The notes under the pieces: model-generated
The model's input: the letters and a program-made list of their open reading frames with translations, nothing else
What the model was told of the DNA's origin: nothing
Databases searched by the model: none
Translations under genes and position numbers: made by a program
Part shown: positions 12,401-22,426 of the stretch, piece after piece
Position numbering within the stretch: the first letter of the stretch is position 1
Layout: every line of letters begins with the position of its first letter
Origin: Plantago elongata
Lineage: Eukaryota > Streptophyta > Magnoliopsida > Lamiales > Plantaginaceae
Reading direction: 5' to 3'
Length of the DNA: 37,248 nt
NCBI GenBank assembly: GCA_036897095.1
Contig: JAYMSP010001029.1
Coordinates: 1-37,248, forward strand

Positions 12401-12664
12401 GCACTAGTGCCTGGTGGCATTCGCATAGGTTCACCTGCAATGACAACCAGAGGTTTCGGAGAGAACGAATTCATTGCCGTTGCAGACTTTATCCACGAAG
12501 GTGTCCAAATTACTCATGATGCAAAGAAATCCGCTCCAGGCTCTAAGCTTCAAGATTTTATGAAATTTGTTACTTCCCCAAGTTTCCCGTTGATTGATAG
12601 GGTGTCTGATCTCCAGAGAAGAGTGGAGGCATTTACAACCAGGTTTCCGATTCCTGGTGCCTAA
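9429..12664 (+). CDS. SHM3: Plastidial serine hydroxymethyltransferase, 11 exons
   Basis: This PLP enzyme interconverts serine plus tetrahydrofolate with glycine plus 5,10-methylene-tetrahydrofolate; this isoform acts in chloroplasts. Exons are 9429-9648, 10132-10327, 10428-10602, 10690-10807, 10886-10998, 11115-11237, 11394-11498, 11604-11690, 11765-11872, 12236-12308 and 12390-12664. All have GT-AG borders and consistent phase, giving 530 residues, close to Arabidopsis SHM3. The ATG at 9429 gives [16 protein letters not shown], resembling the MQAC start of the Arabidopsis plastid isoform. Residues 1 to about 75 form a Ser/Arg-rich transit peptide. The core follows: [16 protein letters not shown] (catalytic Glu near 112), [41 protein letters not shown] and [16 protein letters not shown] carries the PLP-binding lysine (about 315) as the last codon of exon 6; [10 protein letters not shown] follows. 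The C-terminus is RFPIPGA. All catalytic motifs are present, so the gene should be functional. A tandem duplication affects the exon 5/intron 5 border. Confidence 0.96.
10973..11059 (+). repeat. 43-bp tandem duplication across a SHM3 exon/intron junction
   Basis: Copy one (10973-11015) holds the last 26 bases of exon 5, the splice donor and 17 bases of intron. Copy two (11017-11059) repeats this inside the intron with three base differences. The key change is at the junction: AGAAAGGTATTAT becomes AGAAATGTATCAT, so the second copy keeps a GT but loses the consensus G before it. Using the second donor would add 44 bases to the message and shift the frame. The intact upstream donor gives the correct SHMT reading frame. 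Confidence 0.9.
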
Positions 12665-13679
12665 GCTAATGTCTGAATGTGTTGCATCATGTCCCTAGCT
12701 TGTTAAATTAAACTCAACTCTCTTAGGCATGCATAAGGTGCAATAATGGTGTACGCTTGAAGTTTTAACAATGTAGTGAGTTAGGTTGTGACCTTTGCTG
12801 TATGTGAAATCCAAATTTTGAATGACTAGCGTTGCTATGATTTGGGCTCCAGTGGTGCCCATTGCAACAAGGGATTTTGCAATAGTTTCAGTATAATTAA
12901 GTACTAAAACTCTTGGTTTTTTTAATTTATTAAAACTCTTGGTTAAGTTTGTTGAGAAGCATACTGATGTTTCTCTTTGTGCATCACCAATTCCCTGTTG
13001 CCAAATTTTCTGGGGAAAGAGCTGTACAAGTGTCTCCACGATCTCTACAGCTCTACTTTAGGCACGAAGAATGGTTTACTGTATTTGCAAAAAATCACTC
13101 TTAAATTATTTTAATGCTTCTGTTGCTGTACAACTTTTAATAGATCTCTTCGCAGCAAATCAGAAATTAAGTGAATGTAATTGAATGTTGAAAAGAAATG
13201 TCAACATTAACTTTAAAAAATTGAGAGTAAAGCAGATTAATGGACATTACCATATCTGCAATTCGTCATCAATAATAATTATTAAAATAGAACAAGTTGA
13301 CGATCTAATAAATGAATCATAAACTCCACCTCGTTGTTTAATCATCAGAATAGAAAAATTACTATTGTCGTTTAAAAGCGCACTATTTGAATAAATAAAA
13401 GTGATTGGTAATGAAATGCAATTTCATTTCTGCAATAATATTTGTAATACAATTTTGCATTTATAAATATATAAATCCTCACTTTGTATAAATAATCGCA
13501 TTTTAAATACTTTATTCTTGTAAACTGTGATTTTGTCATTTTTACAATCTAATTTTAGTGTCATAAAAACTAAAAATCATCAGAAATGCTACATTTGAAT
13601 AAGAATAACATTTAGGTTTGTAATAACAAAGTAATCAAAGATACAAGAAGTAGAAACAACTCTTTATTCACTAATAATA
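12665..13679. other. SHM3 3' region and spacer
   Basis: The first few hundred bases after the SHM3 stop presumably form its 3' untranslated region. The rest is AT-rich. I see no coding sequence with family resemblance and no RNA gene. Confidence 0.6.
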
Positions 13680-13682
13680 TTA

Positions 13683-13919
13683 GGGGCTGATTGGAGTAGC
13701 ATCTAAATGCCCATTTGGATGCTACTATTTTACGTTTAACGTAGCACTAAAATGCCAAAAACTGAAATACTTTTACAGTTCCAAATATTTTGCAACAACC
13801 TATAATACCTTATCCAATTACAATTCTATACCAAACACAATTTTAACAATCCTACTAAAATGTCGATCACTATTCAGGCATTTAGATCGGGGCATTTAAA
13901 TCGCATGCTAATCTGCTCC
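13683..13919. mobile_element. Tourist-like (PIF/Harbinger) MITE
   Basis: This 237-bp element is flanked on both sides by the trinucleotide TTA (13680-13682 and 13920-13922), the target duplication typical of PIF/Harbinger. The left end starts GGGGCTGATTGG and runs on to CTAAATGCC; the right end, reverse complemented, starts GGAGCAGATTAG and runs on to TTTAAATGCC. Matches are spread over about 29 bases of terminal inverted repeat. It has no coding capacity, so it is a non-autonomous element that would need a transposase from elsewhere. Confidence 0.75.
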
Positions 13920-13978
13920 TTAATGTTTTGTTGAAGAAAATGCCTGTCGTTGGTAATAATGTTGTTTGCGTTGCACTT

Positions 13979-14191
13979 TTAATTAAGTGCGAGCCCGGAG
14001 AGATGATTTTCGTAATCAAACAAAGACTCATCCCTTTTCTTTTCTTGACAGAGTCTGAAATCATCACCATCACCATTAGCATCAAGATCAACCTCCACAG
14101 AAGCATCAACATAGGCAGGGGCAAAGCGAGGTTGAGAAGCAGAAAGTAAACAAACTTCGAAAACATTACATATAATAATTTTTCCGTTTCA
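13979..14191 (-). other. Exon-like open frame of unknown identity
   Basis: Read on the minus strand, the frame stays open for about 70 codons to a TAA at 13979-13981. It contains a compositionally protein-like stretch including SASQPRFAPAYVDASVEVD and later LFDYENHLSGLALN. It has no ATG of its own. It would have to be a terminal exon or a pseudogene piece; a TATA-like site lies 1.1 kb upstream at 15266-15275. I do not recognise the sequence, and chance cannot be excluded. Confidence 0.2.
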
Positions 14192-14199
14192 AAATTTAT

Positions 14200-15800
14200 A
14201 GGTGTCCTCCTCCTAACTCCGCCAATGACTATAAAAGTAGTGTCCCCAAAAATGATCAACCTTCAGGCTTAAAAGCTAAAGCTTAAAACCAAGCCATTGC
14301 AGGAAGAAATGGGGAGGTTGATGGTTAGAGGAATGCCACGGTTCGGGAACCTCGAGAGAAATGGAACCATGGAGTTAAAAGGTGGCATGTGGAGAGCCTT
14401 TGGAAACAATTGCATAAAGCCTTGAAATGTTTCAGGTCTTTCTCAGAAAAGCTATCAGATTCGTTGGTATATCATCTTGTTCGCATTGCATTGTTCCTTT
14501 ATCTAGAGTAAAGGCTCAATTTATCATCTCGTTGGACTCCATCTCACTGCGTGATCATTAAGAGGGATCAATTAATTACACAATCTGATAAAATGTACAT
14601 GACTAAGATCATAAATCTGTGAGCAAACCAGTCAAAATTTTCAACACATGAAAAATGCAGAGGTAAAGCATAAGTTTGGAAAATAATTTTGGGATTACAG
14701 TATATAATTTGAGACTATCCGATTCATAACTAAACAGAGAATACGCGAGAAATTGGCGCGCACATCATAAATTTAAAATTATACAGGTATTACACACGAA
14801 AACGCAACATCAACAATCCTCGCACAGATATCTAATCAAGGAGAACAAACAAACCAATGCAACCAGATCTGCAACTATTAGATGTTTGTAAACCTGGATT
14901 TTAATCAATTATTGAATATAAAAACTAATTTGAACAGCTCTCAAATTGAATTTCAGAATCTAAAATTCAAATCAAGAAATCTTAAACGGGCATGTAACTA
15001 CAAATACATAAGAATAAGAGCAGATCGGAAAACTTTAAAGGACTATGTAACAAAATTTTGGTTCAAAAGATTCATCATCATCATGGAAAACAAAATCGAA
15101 AGTGATAGAAACCAACCAAATGGAAATCGAAAATCTTCTGAAACTTTGAATTGTCGAGAGAAGAAATACTTGCAGCGTAAGAGAATCTCTCTGAAGAACT
15201 GCTGAGAGCCGCCTTTCTATTTCCGTTCAGACTGACAGATGATGATGGCTGTTCGAAGAAATAGACATATATATAGGACTGAACAATGATTGAACGTTGA
15301 AATGGGCTTAAGATCAAATTATGGACTTCGCGGAGAACAATGGTACTGAAAGCCGAATGCTAATCGACCTGGTTTTATTTGTTAGAAGCTTTGGAGGTTT
15401 CGAAAGTGCTCGAATGATAGTCGGTTGTAATATTAATATAGCGAATACAATCGTTTTGTTTCCGGATTCAAATTGTCGTTGATTTCACAGCGGACCTGTA
15501 AATTGGTGAAATGCAGATTGCCGATAATCCTTGTTATGACTTGCACACGCACCTCAGTCGGATTATGGAGGTACACCAGAGAGTATTTTGTGAAAAGTAA
15601 GTTAAAAGATTTTATGTATGCGGCTGGAAGGTTTGGAAATGGATTTGAGGGCTTTGATGCGTAAATGAAATTTTCTTTGTTTTACACGTTTGCACGATCT
15701 TTAAATGATTCTTGTATGAGTACGTGTTTAAATACCATCGAAGATTATGTTTTAAATATAGGCTAATATCAATAACATCCCAAGTAAATTAGTGAAATAT
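14200..15800. other. Gene-poor spacer with a minus-strand TATA-like site
   Basis: No credible protein gene is visible here. At 15266-15275 the minus strand reads TATATATATG, followed about 30 bases downstream by a leader-like, T-rich stretch containing GAACGGAAATAGAAAGGCGG. This could be the promoter of a noncoding transcript. A partial hairpin, CCATGGTTC against GAACCGTGG (minus strand, about 14338-14374), is also present. None of this is conclusive. Confidence 0.25.
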
Positions 15801-15811
15801 CAAACAAGTAT

Positions 15812-15952
15812 AAAGGTTGAGAGACACCCTGACAATAGTTGATTCCAATAGCCAATGAAGTCAGCAGAATCAACCCAAAAAAAGGTTGAGACAAACTCCC
15901 TACATTAGTTGATTCCAATAGCTAACATAGTCAACGTTAGTCAACCCAAAAA
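15812..15952. repeat. Two-copy imperfect tandem repeat of about 70 bp
   Basis: Each unit starts AAAGGTTGAG, carries TAGTTGATTCCAATAGC in its middle and ends near TCAACCCAAAAA. Copy one is about 15812-15880 and copy two about 15881-15952. The copies differ by several substitutions and small indels, so the duplication is not recent. It abuts the RNase-H-like remnant to the right. Confidence 0.8.
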
Positions 15953-16019
15953 AATCGTATGTTGATAACTTGATATAAATCAAGACCCACTCGGTATACA
16001 AAAGGCAAAATAGATTAGC

Positions 16020-16327
16020 CATGGTTATCTTCAAAACAGTCATTGGCAAGCTCATCTGCTTATGTGACAGGATCATTATTAGCTCCAAGAGCAAAACTAA
16101 AAACAATTGATTCAAAAACTACACCTAAAGCCTTGATATTCTCTAGTAAACCTCCTGGATCGAGAGTGAAAGTAAGAGTGTTGAAGTTGCTTGATCACAT
16201 TGATGCAATCGCCTTCAACTATAACCCGTTGAAGTGGCAAGTCCCACGCCATCTGTACTGTAACTCTGCAAGTTGGGCTCCATAATGCCTTGGCCCTCTG
16301 CACCTCTGGACATTGGACAATGGACAC
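16020..16327 (-). pseudogene. RNase-H-like (RVT_3) fragment of a plant retroelement-derived gene
   Basis: The minus strand encodes KALWSPTCRVTVQMAWDL followed by LQRVIVEGDCINVIKQLQHS. This resembles the core of the RNase-H-like domain common in plant non-LTR retrotransposons and their domesticated relatives, with the Asp of EGDC in place. After a frame change near 16140 the sequence continues as ENIKALGVVFESIVFSF, then an in-frame stop, then ADELANDC. It is therefore broken by at least one frameshift and one nonsense codon. The reverse-transcriptase portion is not present. It is a decayed scrap with no expected function. Confidence 0.65.
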
Positions 16328-16329
16328 CT

Positions 16330-18150
16330 TTGCGATCTTTTCACTCTAGGATTATTTGTAGTAACTATCACTCTATTAGTAGCTAAGAATGGAAACGTAT
16401 CAACATAAACTCCAAAAGGGAACTTTCTATCAGTACTCTTAATGGCAATTTAGTCTAAACACTACTGCTGTCCTAGTGTCTATATATAGTCTATACATGA
16501 ATAATGAATCATGATGAATAGCCATTGTATATTTGTGAGTTGTAACAAGGGTCCTCGATACACAGATCTAGCTATTATAGTTTTTAGCTTTCACATGAAA
16601 TTAACTAGAACTATCAATGATAATTTGAGGAATATAAGTGTCTCTATCAGCAGTCCACATTGAAATGTGCAGAATTTCATGACCTGCTACGACTCTAATA
16701 GGCCAGGAGTGGACCAGAGGTGTCTGTCAGGATCTCCGGTTACTGAAATTCCTGTGTCTTTGCTCCTTCAAACTGCCACAGTTGAACTATAACGAAGATA
16801 CTGACTTAGTGCAGCGGAATTCGAAATTTTTTATTGCATATTGATCTTGATTTGATGAATATGTAACGTAATTACGTAAACAAGCAAATCAATACTTACT
16901 TGTCGCACTAGATTTCCAGATAACGGCTTTAAAGCCTTAAAAGCTCTTCTTTGAATCCGTTTGTCAAGCGCCTCGAATCAGTCCGTCATGTATGATATGT
17001 GGAACCCAGTGATACAACATAATTAGATTCATGATCCTCGGTATCCACGGATAATTGATTCTGCCGAAAAATGCTAGGAGTTCTCGTTCAAAACTATACT
17101 CGAATAGTAGAATAATCACCTTGTTGTGTGACTTATAGGGTCTCATGTTTTAAAAGGATTGCAAACCACATGTAATGTAGAGCTCAAGATGATACGGTCC
17201 CTTCATTTCTCGAACACCCGATTAAGTCTAGAAACTTGAATTCGTGTCTGTTCCAATAACTTGATCACTTTATCTTATCCTACTAATTGATCCAATAATA
17301 TTTGAACACCATTCCAAATATATCTTGCGTTGGCCAACGACTTTGATCAAACTAGTTATGAGAAGTTAAGTGTTCTCTCCAAGTCTATTTCGAGGAATGA
17401 ATCATATCTTGGTTCGACTACTACTAACATGTGTTTCGTGATGTGCCCAACACATGCCGTGTGTACCCCTACAAGGAGTGCAAACATCGGTCATGGTCAA
17501 AGCACACGAGTCCACAAATGTAGTAAGTATCAACCTCAAGTCAAATGACTATTACACCACCCTACAAACCGTTACTTCCATAGACACGTACATAGGTTAC
17601 ATCAAACGGTTTCTCAACTGGGTATAACAACACTCTCTAAAGTGTCCATATGTCCATCACATATTATCAAGTAATTCGTAATCGTGAGAACTACTACACC
17701 GTCAAAGTATATGATGCAAACCACATGTCAATCTCCAATGCATCATCGATATCCCATTCTCGATGATCATTGATTGTGGTCATTTTAGAGTTATGTTATG
17801 TCACTCAAGATCTCAAATTCTTAGTGATAACGTAAATCTCATGGGAACACATATTTAAATAATTACAGACAAACAAAGAATAATATTTACATATTGTAAT
17901 GCCTATTTACAGATGAACAATAATCATTAACAAATGTTGAATCAAATATGTATATTTGTCCTCAATCGATTGTCTCTAGGACATATATACTTACAGCATT
18001 AACTACTGCAGCATGCGCTATTCATTTCGACTATATATAGATTAATATGAAAATATCCAGAAGCTGAGATAGATGATACTGAAATTACAACTTATAAATT
18101 GATAATAGGAAGCAGCCTATTCACATCTTCTCTTCTCGCAGGCTTGAAGG
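16330..18150. other. Gene-poor spacer, possibly old repeat sequence
   Basis: About 1.8 kb without a credible gene. The segment from about 16810 to 17800 is less AT-rich than its surroundings and reads like the noncoding part of an old repeat, but I could not find paired long terminal repeats, a primer binding site or coding domains. I make no specific call. Confidence 0.4.
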
Positions 18151-18152
18151 GG

Positions 18153-18975
18153 GTGGATAAAATCCAACCATTGCCCAACTTATAGATATTAAAGGGTTTG
18201 GGAAGGGATGGTTTGGGTTGGACCGGATCGGTCTGACCATCATCAGACCATTTCCGCGGGGCCACTCAAAACCCGGACCGTTCGGGCCGGGCCGGATTGG
18301 GCCGGGCCTTTAAAAAAAGAACTGATTTAAACTATTTTAGCAGCATAACTGAGGTTCAACGAGGTGAAGGAATACTCGGAGGTAGTGATGGGGGCCGAAA
18401 TGGAAGATTTGGGGAAGAAATTGGGGAAATATGGAATGGGAAGAAAGAAACAAAGGGTGCACTGATATAAGAAAACACCACCACCGACTTAGAGCACTCA
18501 AATTAACCCCGATCTGATCTAAGAAAGTTGACCACAATCCGCCACCACCACCGGCTTAGAGCACTTCTCACTGACAGATCCGACCTTCTCAATCACCTTC
18601 ACAACGGACGAACTAAAGAAGACGAAGAAGATGAATTGACGAAGATGACAATAGGAGACGAAGAAGTCGAAGAGAGCAGAGAACAGAAGCGAAGAGAAGA
18701 GAGCAGAGAACAGAACAGATTTACAGATTTATTTTCGTTGAGAAGCGAAGACGCAGAGAACAAAAGCGAAGAGAGCAGCCATCGGATTAGAGGAAGTAGA
18801 ACTAGGGTTTATTTGTGTAAAGTGGCTTGGGTTGGATTTTTTTCAGCCTGAACCTGGTCCAATCCGAAATTTTTTAACAAATTAAGTTTGGAATGGATTG
18901 GGGAGAGTATGGGTTTTAGATATTAACCAAGCCTAGTCCATCATTTTAATTTGGGCAACGGGTTGGACTATCCAC
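18153..18975. mobile_element. Possible 823-bp DNA element with imperfect terminal inverted repeats
   Basis: The left end (from 18153) and the reverse complement of the right end (from 18975) share three ordered blocks, GTGGATA, TCCAACC and TTGCCCAA, separated by one to three bases. This makes imperfect terminal repeats of about 25 bp. The left side has an unusually GC-rich subterminal patch (18205-18310) with repeated GGGCCGGGCC and a small hairpin, GGTCTGA/TCAGACC (18230-18249). Inside, a motif of the form CACCACCACCGRCTTAGAGCAC occurs twice (about 18477 and 18543). No target-site duplication could be made out and no transposase is encoded. A non-autonomous hAT-like element is the likeliest reading. 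Confidence 0.4.
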
Positions 18976-18983
18976 AAGCTAGC

Positions 18984-19982
18984 TTAGCTGCTTGCACTGT
19001 GCCTATCTAAAACAAATTTCTCAAGGCAGGGGAAATTTTCTTCAGAAGCATTCCATCTCTGTATGTCCAGGTTCTGTAACTTGATCGGTTTGAGGTTAGG
19101 AAACTCAGCATCTCAAAATCTCATATTGAACATCATTTAAGCGTAATTGAGAATCTCTAAGTTTGGTAGTTTCTGAAAGATTCAAACTTGACTCCATGGA
19201 GATCGAACTTGGAGAGACTAAGCTTTTGTAAGCTCAAAGGAAGCTTAAATAGGCCTGGAGATTAATTCGGAAAGATCATGAACATGGCAAGCCTTCACCC
19301 TTCCATCCGAGCTCTTTTGGCAACCATGATGAGGTTCCTGTCAATAAGACCATCAGGCTTATCCTCTGCTTGAAACTATAAATTGCTAAACTATAAGGTA
19401 ATAATGGCTTCAAAAATGTCATAAATACTTGTGACTTAGCTCTAACGGCCCCATCCATTGTGTCTGAGAATCACGATCAGGATAAGACGAGCTCAAGTTT
19501 TCAGCGTCTTTCACCCAATGCTCATATTTCTGGACTGACTTGACAAGAACTCTAACTACCATGAGATATGCAAGTAGTAACCCTCTACACTTTGTGCAAT
19601 CTTCTTCCTCTCTGGAGTCTGGAGGGCATTTTACTTTAGCATAGACTTTCCGGTCATCTATCTCCCAAACGTCATCCAAGACAATAATGTACCATTTCCT
19701 TCCCTCTAACTCTTTGTGAACCATCAGTGTTTCACTCATTCTTCTGACCAGATCAGTGCCCTCTTTGATCATCCAATTCCGCTGCCACCTGCAGAATCTA
19801 CTGAACATTTCTCTATCATTCCAGATTGAAGTGAAGTTCCAGTATACGTCTTTAAGCATCTTGTGTAGATCGTCAATAGTTTCATCACGAACATCTGAAA
19901 TGCTGCATTCAATTATAAGTAACTCCTTCTCACTCAAAATTCTAGACTCTTTTTGTAAACATTTTGCTGTTTTGTTTGTCAT
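18984..19982 (-). pseudogene. Broken CC-NB-ARC-LRR disease-resistance gene (late-blight R1-like)
   Basis: Minus-strand pieces appear in the order of a plant NLR. The NB-ARC part (19419-19982) contains the kinase-2 motif KWYIIVLDDVWEID, then CRGLLLAYLMVV, a decayed form of the GLPLA motif, then EHWVKDAENLSS and LELSHKYL. A further piece (19276-19458) contains LKPLLPYSLAIYSF, resembling the ARC2 segment. After a gap, LRR remnants follow: LQKLSLSKFDL near 19220 and, in another frame, EFPNLKPIKLQNLDIQRW followed by ENFPCLEKFVL near 19015-19115. There is no P-loop, and several frameshifts and a large internal deletion separate the pieces. The relic stops close to the right end of the element at 18975. 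It is non-functional as an immune receptor. Confidence 0.75.
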
Positions 19983-19989
19983 TCAAGTT

Positions 19990-20560
19990 CTATCAGCTAA
20001 GCTATCAAGTCAGATCTGACCTTGGGAAAACTGACTTTAGTTGATGTGGAACAGAACAATCTTTATTAAAGTTGGAAACTTTAGTGCATTTTCTTTATGC
20101 TTTTACATGTGCGCTGAAGCAAGAAAGGTGGAAATCATATATTTCTTTGACCATTAATGGATTCCATTTCCAAAAGTTTATTATCATGCCGTGGCATTCA
20201 GCATTAAATTGAGCACGTGTGACAGTTAACTATTGTCATTGTTAGTATACAATATATATCATCTTCATTACTGTTTATAGCAGCGGATCCAAGCCGGAGC
20301 AGGGGTCTCTCGACCCAGCTGGACATTCATCAGAGTTGAGGCGACCACCTTCAAAGTCGATATTAATGAATTGCAACATTCACCTCATTTTTACCTTGAC
20401 AATTTGAAGTCCATATCACAATTATTTTTTTGTTCCAAGACTCACTCCTTTATAATACCTCATCGGCTCCTCTTAATCATATCAGTACTTTTTAAGATAA
20501 AAAGATAAATTACAAAGTGTTTTTCCCATTTATCTGATATGGAACAAGCAGATAATTAAA
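19990..20560. other. Spacer between two pseudogenes
   Basis: No gene is visible. Around 20280-20340 is a GC-richer patch containing GCGGATCCAAGCCGGAGC that looks like repeat-derived sequence. The identification is too weak to name a family. Confidence 0.4.
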
Positions 20561-20563
20561 AAT

Positions 20564-21176
20564 CACGCGGAAAGAATTGAAATCATCAAGTCTTTTGAAG
20601 AGACAAAAGCTGGTGTCAAAGGCTTATACTTGATTCTGGAGTAAATAAACTTCCCAAGATTTTCGTGAGGCCTTCTGATGAGTTGAGTCAAAAGATATCT
20701 CAAAAGAAGCTCACTAAGGTACCAGATCACAGGTACAATTTACACACACAAACACTTTACGCATAAAATTCATTTTTACTTTTCTATACGACTATACCTG
20801 AAAGTTCACATAAAGTAAATTCAAAAATACAATCTTATTATGAAAGTATTATAAACATCTTACATAGAGTTAATATTGTACATTTTTCAACATATATAAT
20901 GAGCTTTTTAATATTTGAACTATTTATAGATACTGCATTTTATGTATATATATACATAATCAATTGTATGGATTTAATAAACGATTTAAGGTGCTCCTGC
21001 TTTCGCCCAATGTGATATAGGTGTTGCAGCCTCCTGTGATTGATCTAGCTGGCATAGGAAAGAATATTGAACTCCAAAAGTGGGTTGTGGAACAAATGAG
21101 AAATGCAGCAGGGAGATGAGATGGGGATTCTTCCAGGTTGCGAATCATGTAATCCCCCCTAACAGTGCTTGACATA
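20564..21176 (+). pseudogene. 2-oxoglutarate/Fe(II) dioxygenase fragment (ACC-oxidase-homologue type)
   Basis: This is the N-terminal part of a plant 2OG dioxygenase of the DOXC class, like 1-aminocyclopropane-1-carboxylate oxidase homologues. Readable pieces: ERIEIIKSFEETKAGVKGL, then after a frame change DSGVNKLPKIFVRPSDE and ISQKKLTKVPDHR up to 20732. Then come about 290 bp of AT-rich intervening sequence, then PPVIDLAGIGKN and QKWVVEQMRNAAGR. After a 5-bp GAGAT duplication (21113-21122) it resumes as WGFFQVANH. A further one-base change in a run of C disrupts the segment that should read like IPLTVLD. The iron-binding HxD...H and the RxS 2OG site, which lie further C-terminal, are absent. 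It is dead by at least three frameshifts. Confidence 0.75.
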
Positions 21177-21179
21177 CTA

Positions 21180-22270
21180 ATCCTGACTTCCTTTATTGCA
21201 GTTGTACACCAAACACACTGAGTTACGTGAAAGTGGTGTAAAGCTGAGTGAATACATGTTCAAATTTCGCAATACAAATACTGCATTTGAAGAACATCAT
21301 TATGTTGACAATTATATAAAATTAAGAAACTGATTAGTATAGAATTCAAGTAAACTTATTCAATTAAAATCAAAATTTTCATGTATAAAATATTCGATTT
21401 GAATGAAAAAATGAATCGCTAGCTAGCAGTGTATAACAAACAGGCTTCACAAACGAAGAAACAAGTGCTTGTCCTATCGAGAGGACCTCTTTTACTTGGT
21501 AGCAAAGTAGCAGTATATTTCAATTGTCCTCCACTTTTCTGTTGTATTTCTTGCTTGTGAGTTGTAATGGCATATATGACCCTCTATTAAGTCTTTCATT
21601 CCAATAAATTTGAAGCGATTGACATTGATTATACAAGATATTATTCAATAAATAAATACCATAGCGTTAGACCAATAAAAGTCGATCCCAGTATAATTAC
21701 TAGTACTCAATTAGACAACGGATCAATGATCAAGCATGTAAAGAAAAAAATAAAACTATCTTCACATATGTTATGTTGATTCTTCCTAAAACATCACACG
21801 AAACATGAATTTCAGAACTGCAGAGCATCACTACATCAGATACCCAATAGAACAAATGGATAGAGGTCTATATGGTTTCAGAACCACTAAAAATGAAACA
21901 AATATAGCCTAAACGAAAACAGATGAGCACATGAAAATAAGCTCAGAAGCCAAGCGTAACAAGAGGATTTCATTGAGGAATTCCAACACATAGTTAGACC
22001 CTCTTACGTGTTAGCAACTCATCACTGCTTTATTCAAAACAATCAATAAAATGAGAAAAACATTTAGCTAGATCAAATCCATGAGAATCTTGAGAAACAA
22101 ACTCCCTTGAATCATCATGCATAGCTTTCTATCGGCACTTTGCAAAAGGTGGCTTATCAATGTAATAAGAATAAACCCCCGTGTCTGACTGGAGTGCCTA
22201 GTTCCAACAACACACTCGATTAACTGACAGATAGATAAAAGCAATCGAGCAGGAGGAAAATGTGACGAGT
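21180..22270. other. AT-rich spacer
   Basis: No gene, RNA gene or recognisable mobile element is visible. The right part may include the 3' portion of the putative minus-strand transcript that starts near 22.56 kb. Confidence 0.5.
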
Positions 22271-22278
22271 TTATTGTA

Positions 22279-22401
22279 TCACGAAACAGGAAAAATTGAG
22301 TTTCGTGGGTCTTGAAAACATGTCAAATTAGTATCGGCTCCAAGCGGCAGACGGGTTGCCATGAGAAAAAGGCACCTGCTGCTGACTCGATATGGAGCCA
22401 T
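22279..22401 (-). CDS. Possible small ORF (40 aa) in a short transcription unit
   Basis: The ATG at 22401 opens a 40-codon frame starting MAPYRVSSRCLFLMATR and ending at TGA (22279-22281). It overlaps a hairpin-forming segment (22336-22399). It lies downstream of another short ORF and a TATA box on the same strand. I do not recognise the peptide. It could equally be a chance frame in a noncoding RNA. Confidence 0.2.
   Translation of the reverse strand: MAPYRVSSRCLFLMATRLPLGADTNLTCFQDPRNSIFPVS
22336..22399. other. Imperfect hairpin of about 64 nt
   Basis: GGCTCCA (22336-22342) pairs with TGGAGCC (22393-22399). Inside, CGGCAG (22345-22350) pairs with CTGCTG (one wobble) and GGTTGCC (22354-22360) pairs with GGCACC (one bulge), leaving a loop of about 10 bases. 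The inner stem is stronger in plus-strand RNA. The stem is shorter and more interrupted than a typical plant microRNA precursor, and neither arm matches a conserved microRNA I know. Confidence 0.45.
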
Positions 22402-22426
22402 TTTCTAGATTAGATTGCTAAATAGA

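Noticed and set aside
12695..13039. 114-codon minus-strand frame downstream of SHM3
   Set aside because: It overlaps the expected SHM3 3' untranslated region and shows no family resemblance or promoter.
14320..14480. Candidate microRNA precursor on the minus strand
   Set aside because: Only a nine-pair stem with a 19-base loop could be formed, and no arm matches a conserved plant microRNA that I know.
16810..17900. Possible LTR-retrotransposon noncoding region
   Set aside because: No paired long terminal repeats, primer binding site, polypurine tract or gag/pol coding remnant could be found, so no element is called.
18528..18851. 107-codon plus-strand frame rich in Glu, Lys and Arg
   Set aside because: It lies inside the inverted-repeat element, its composition follows from AGAGAAGAAG-type repeats, and no domain is visible. 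Not called as a gene.
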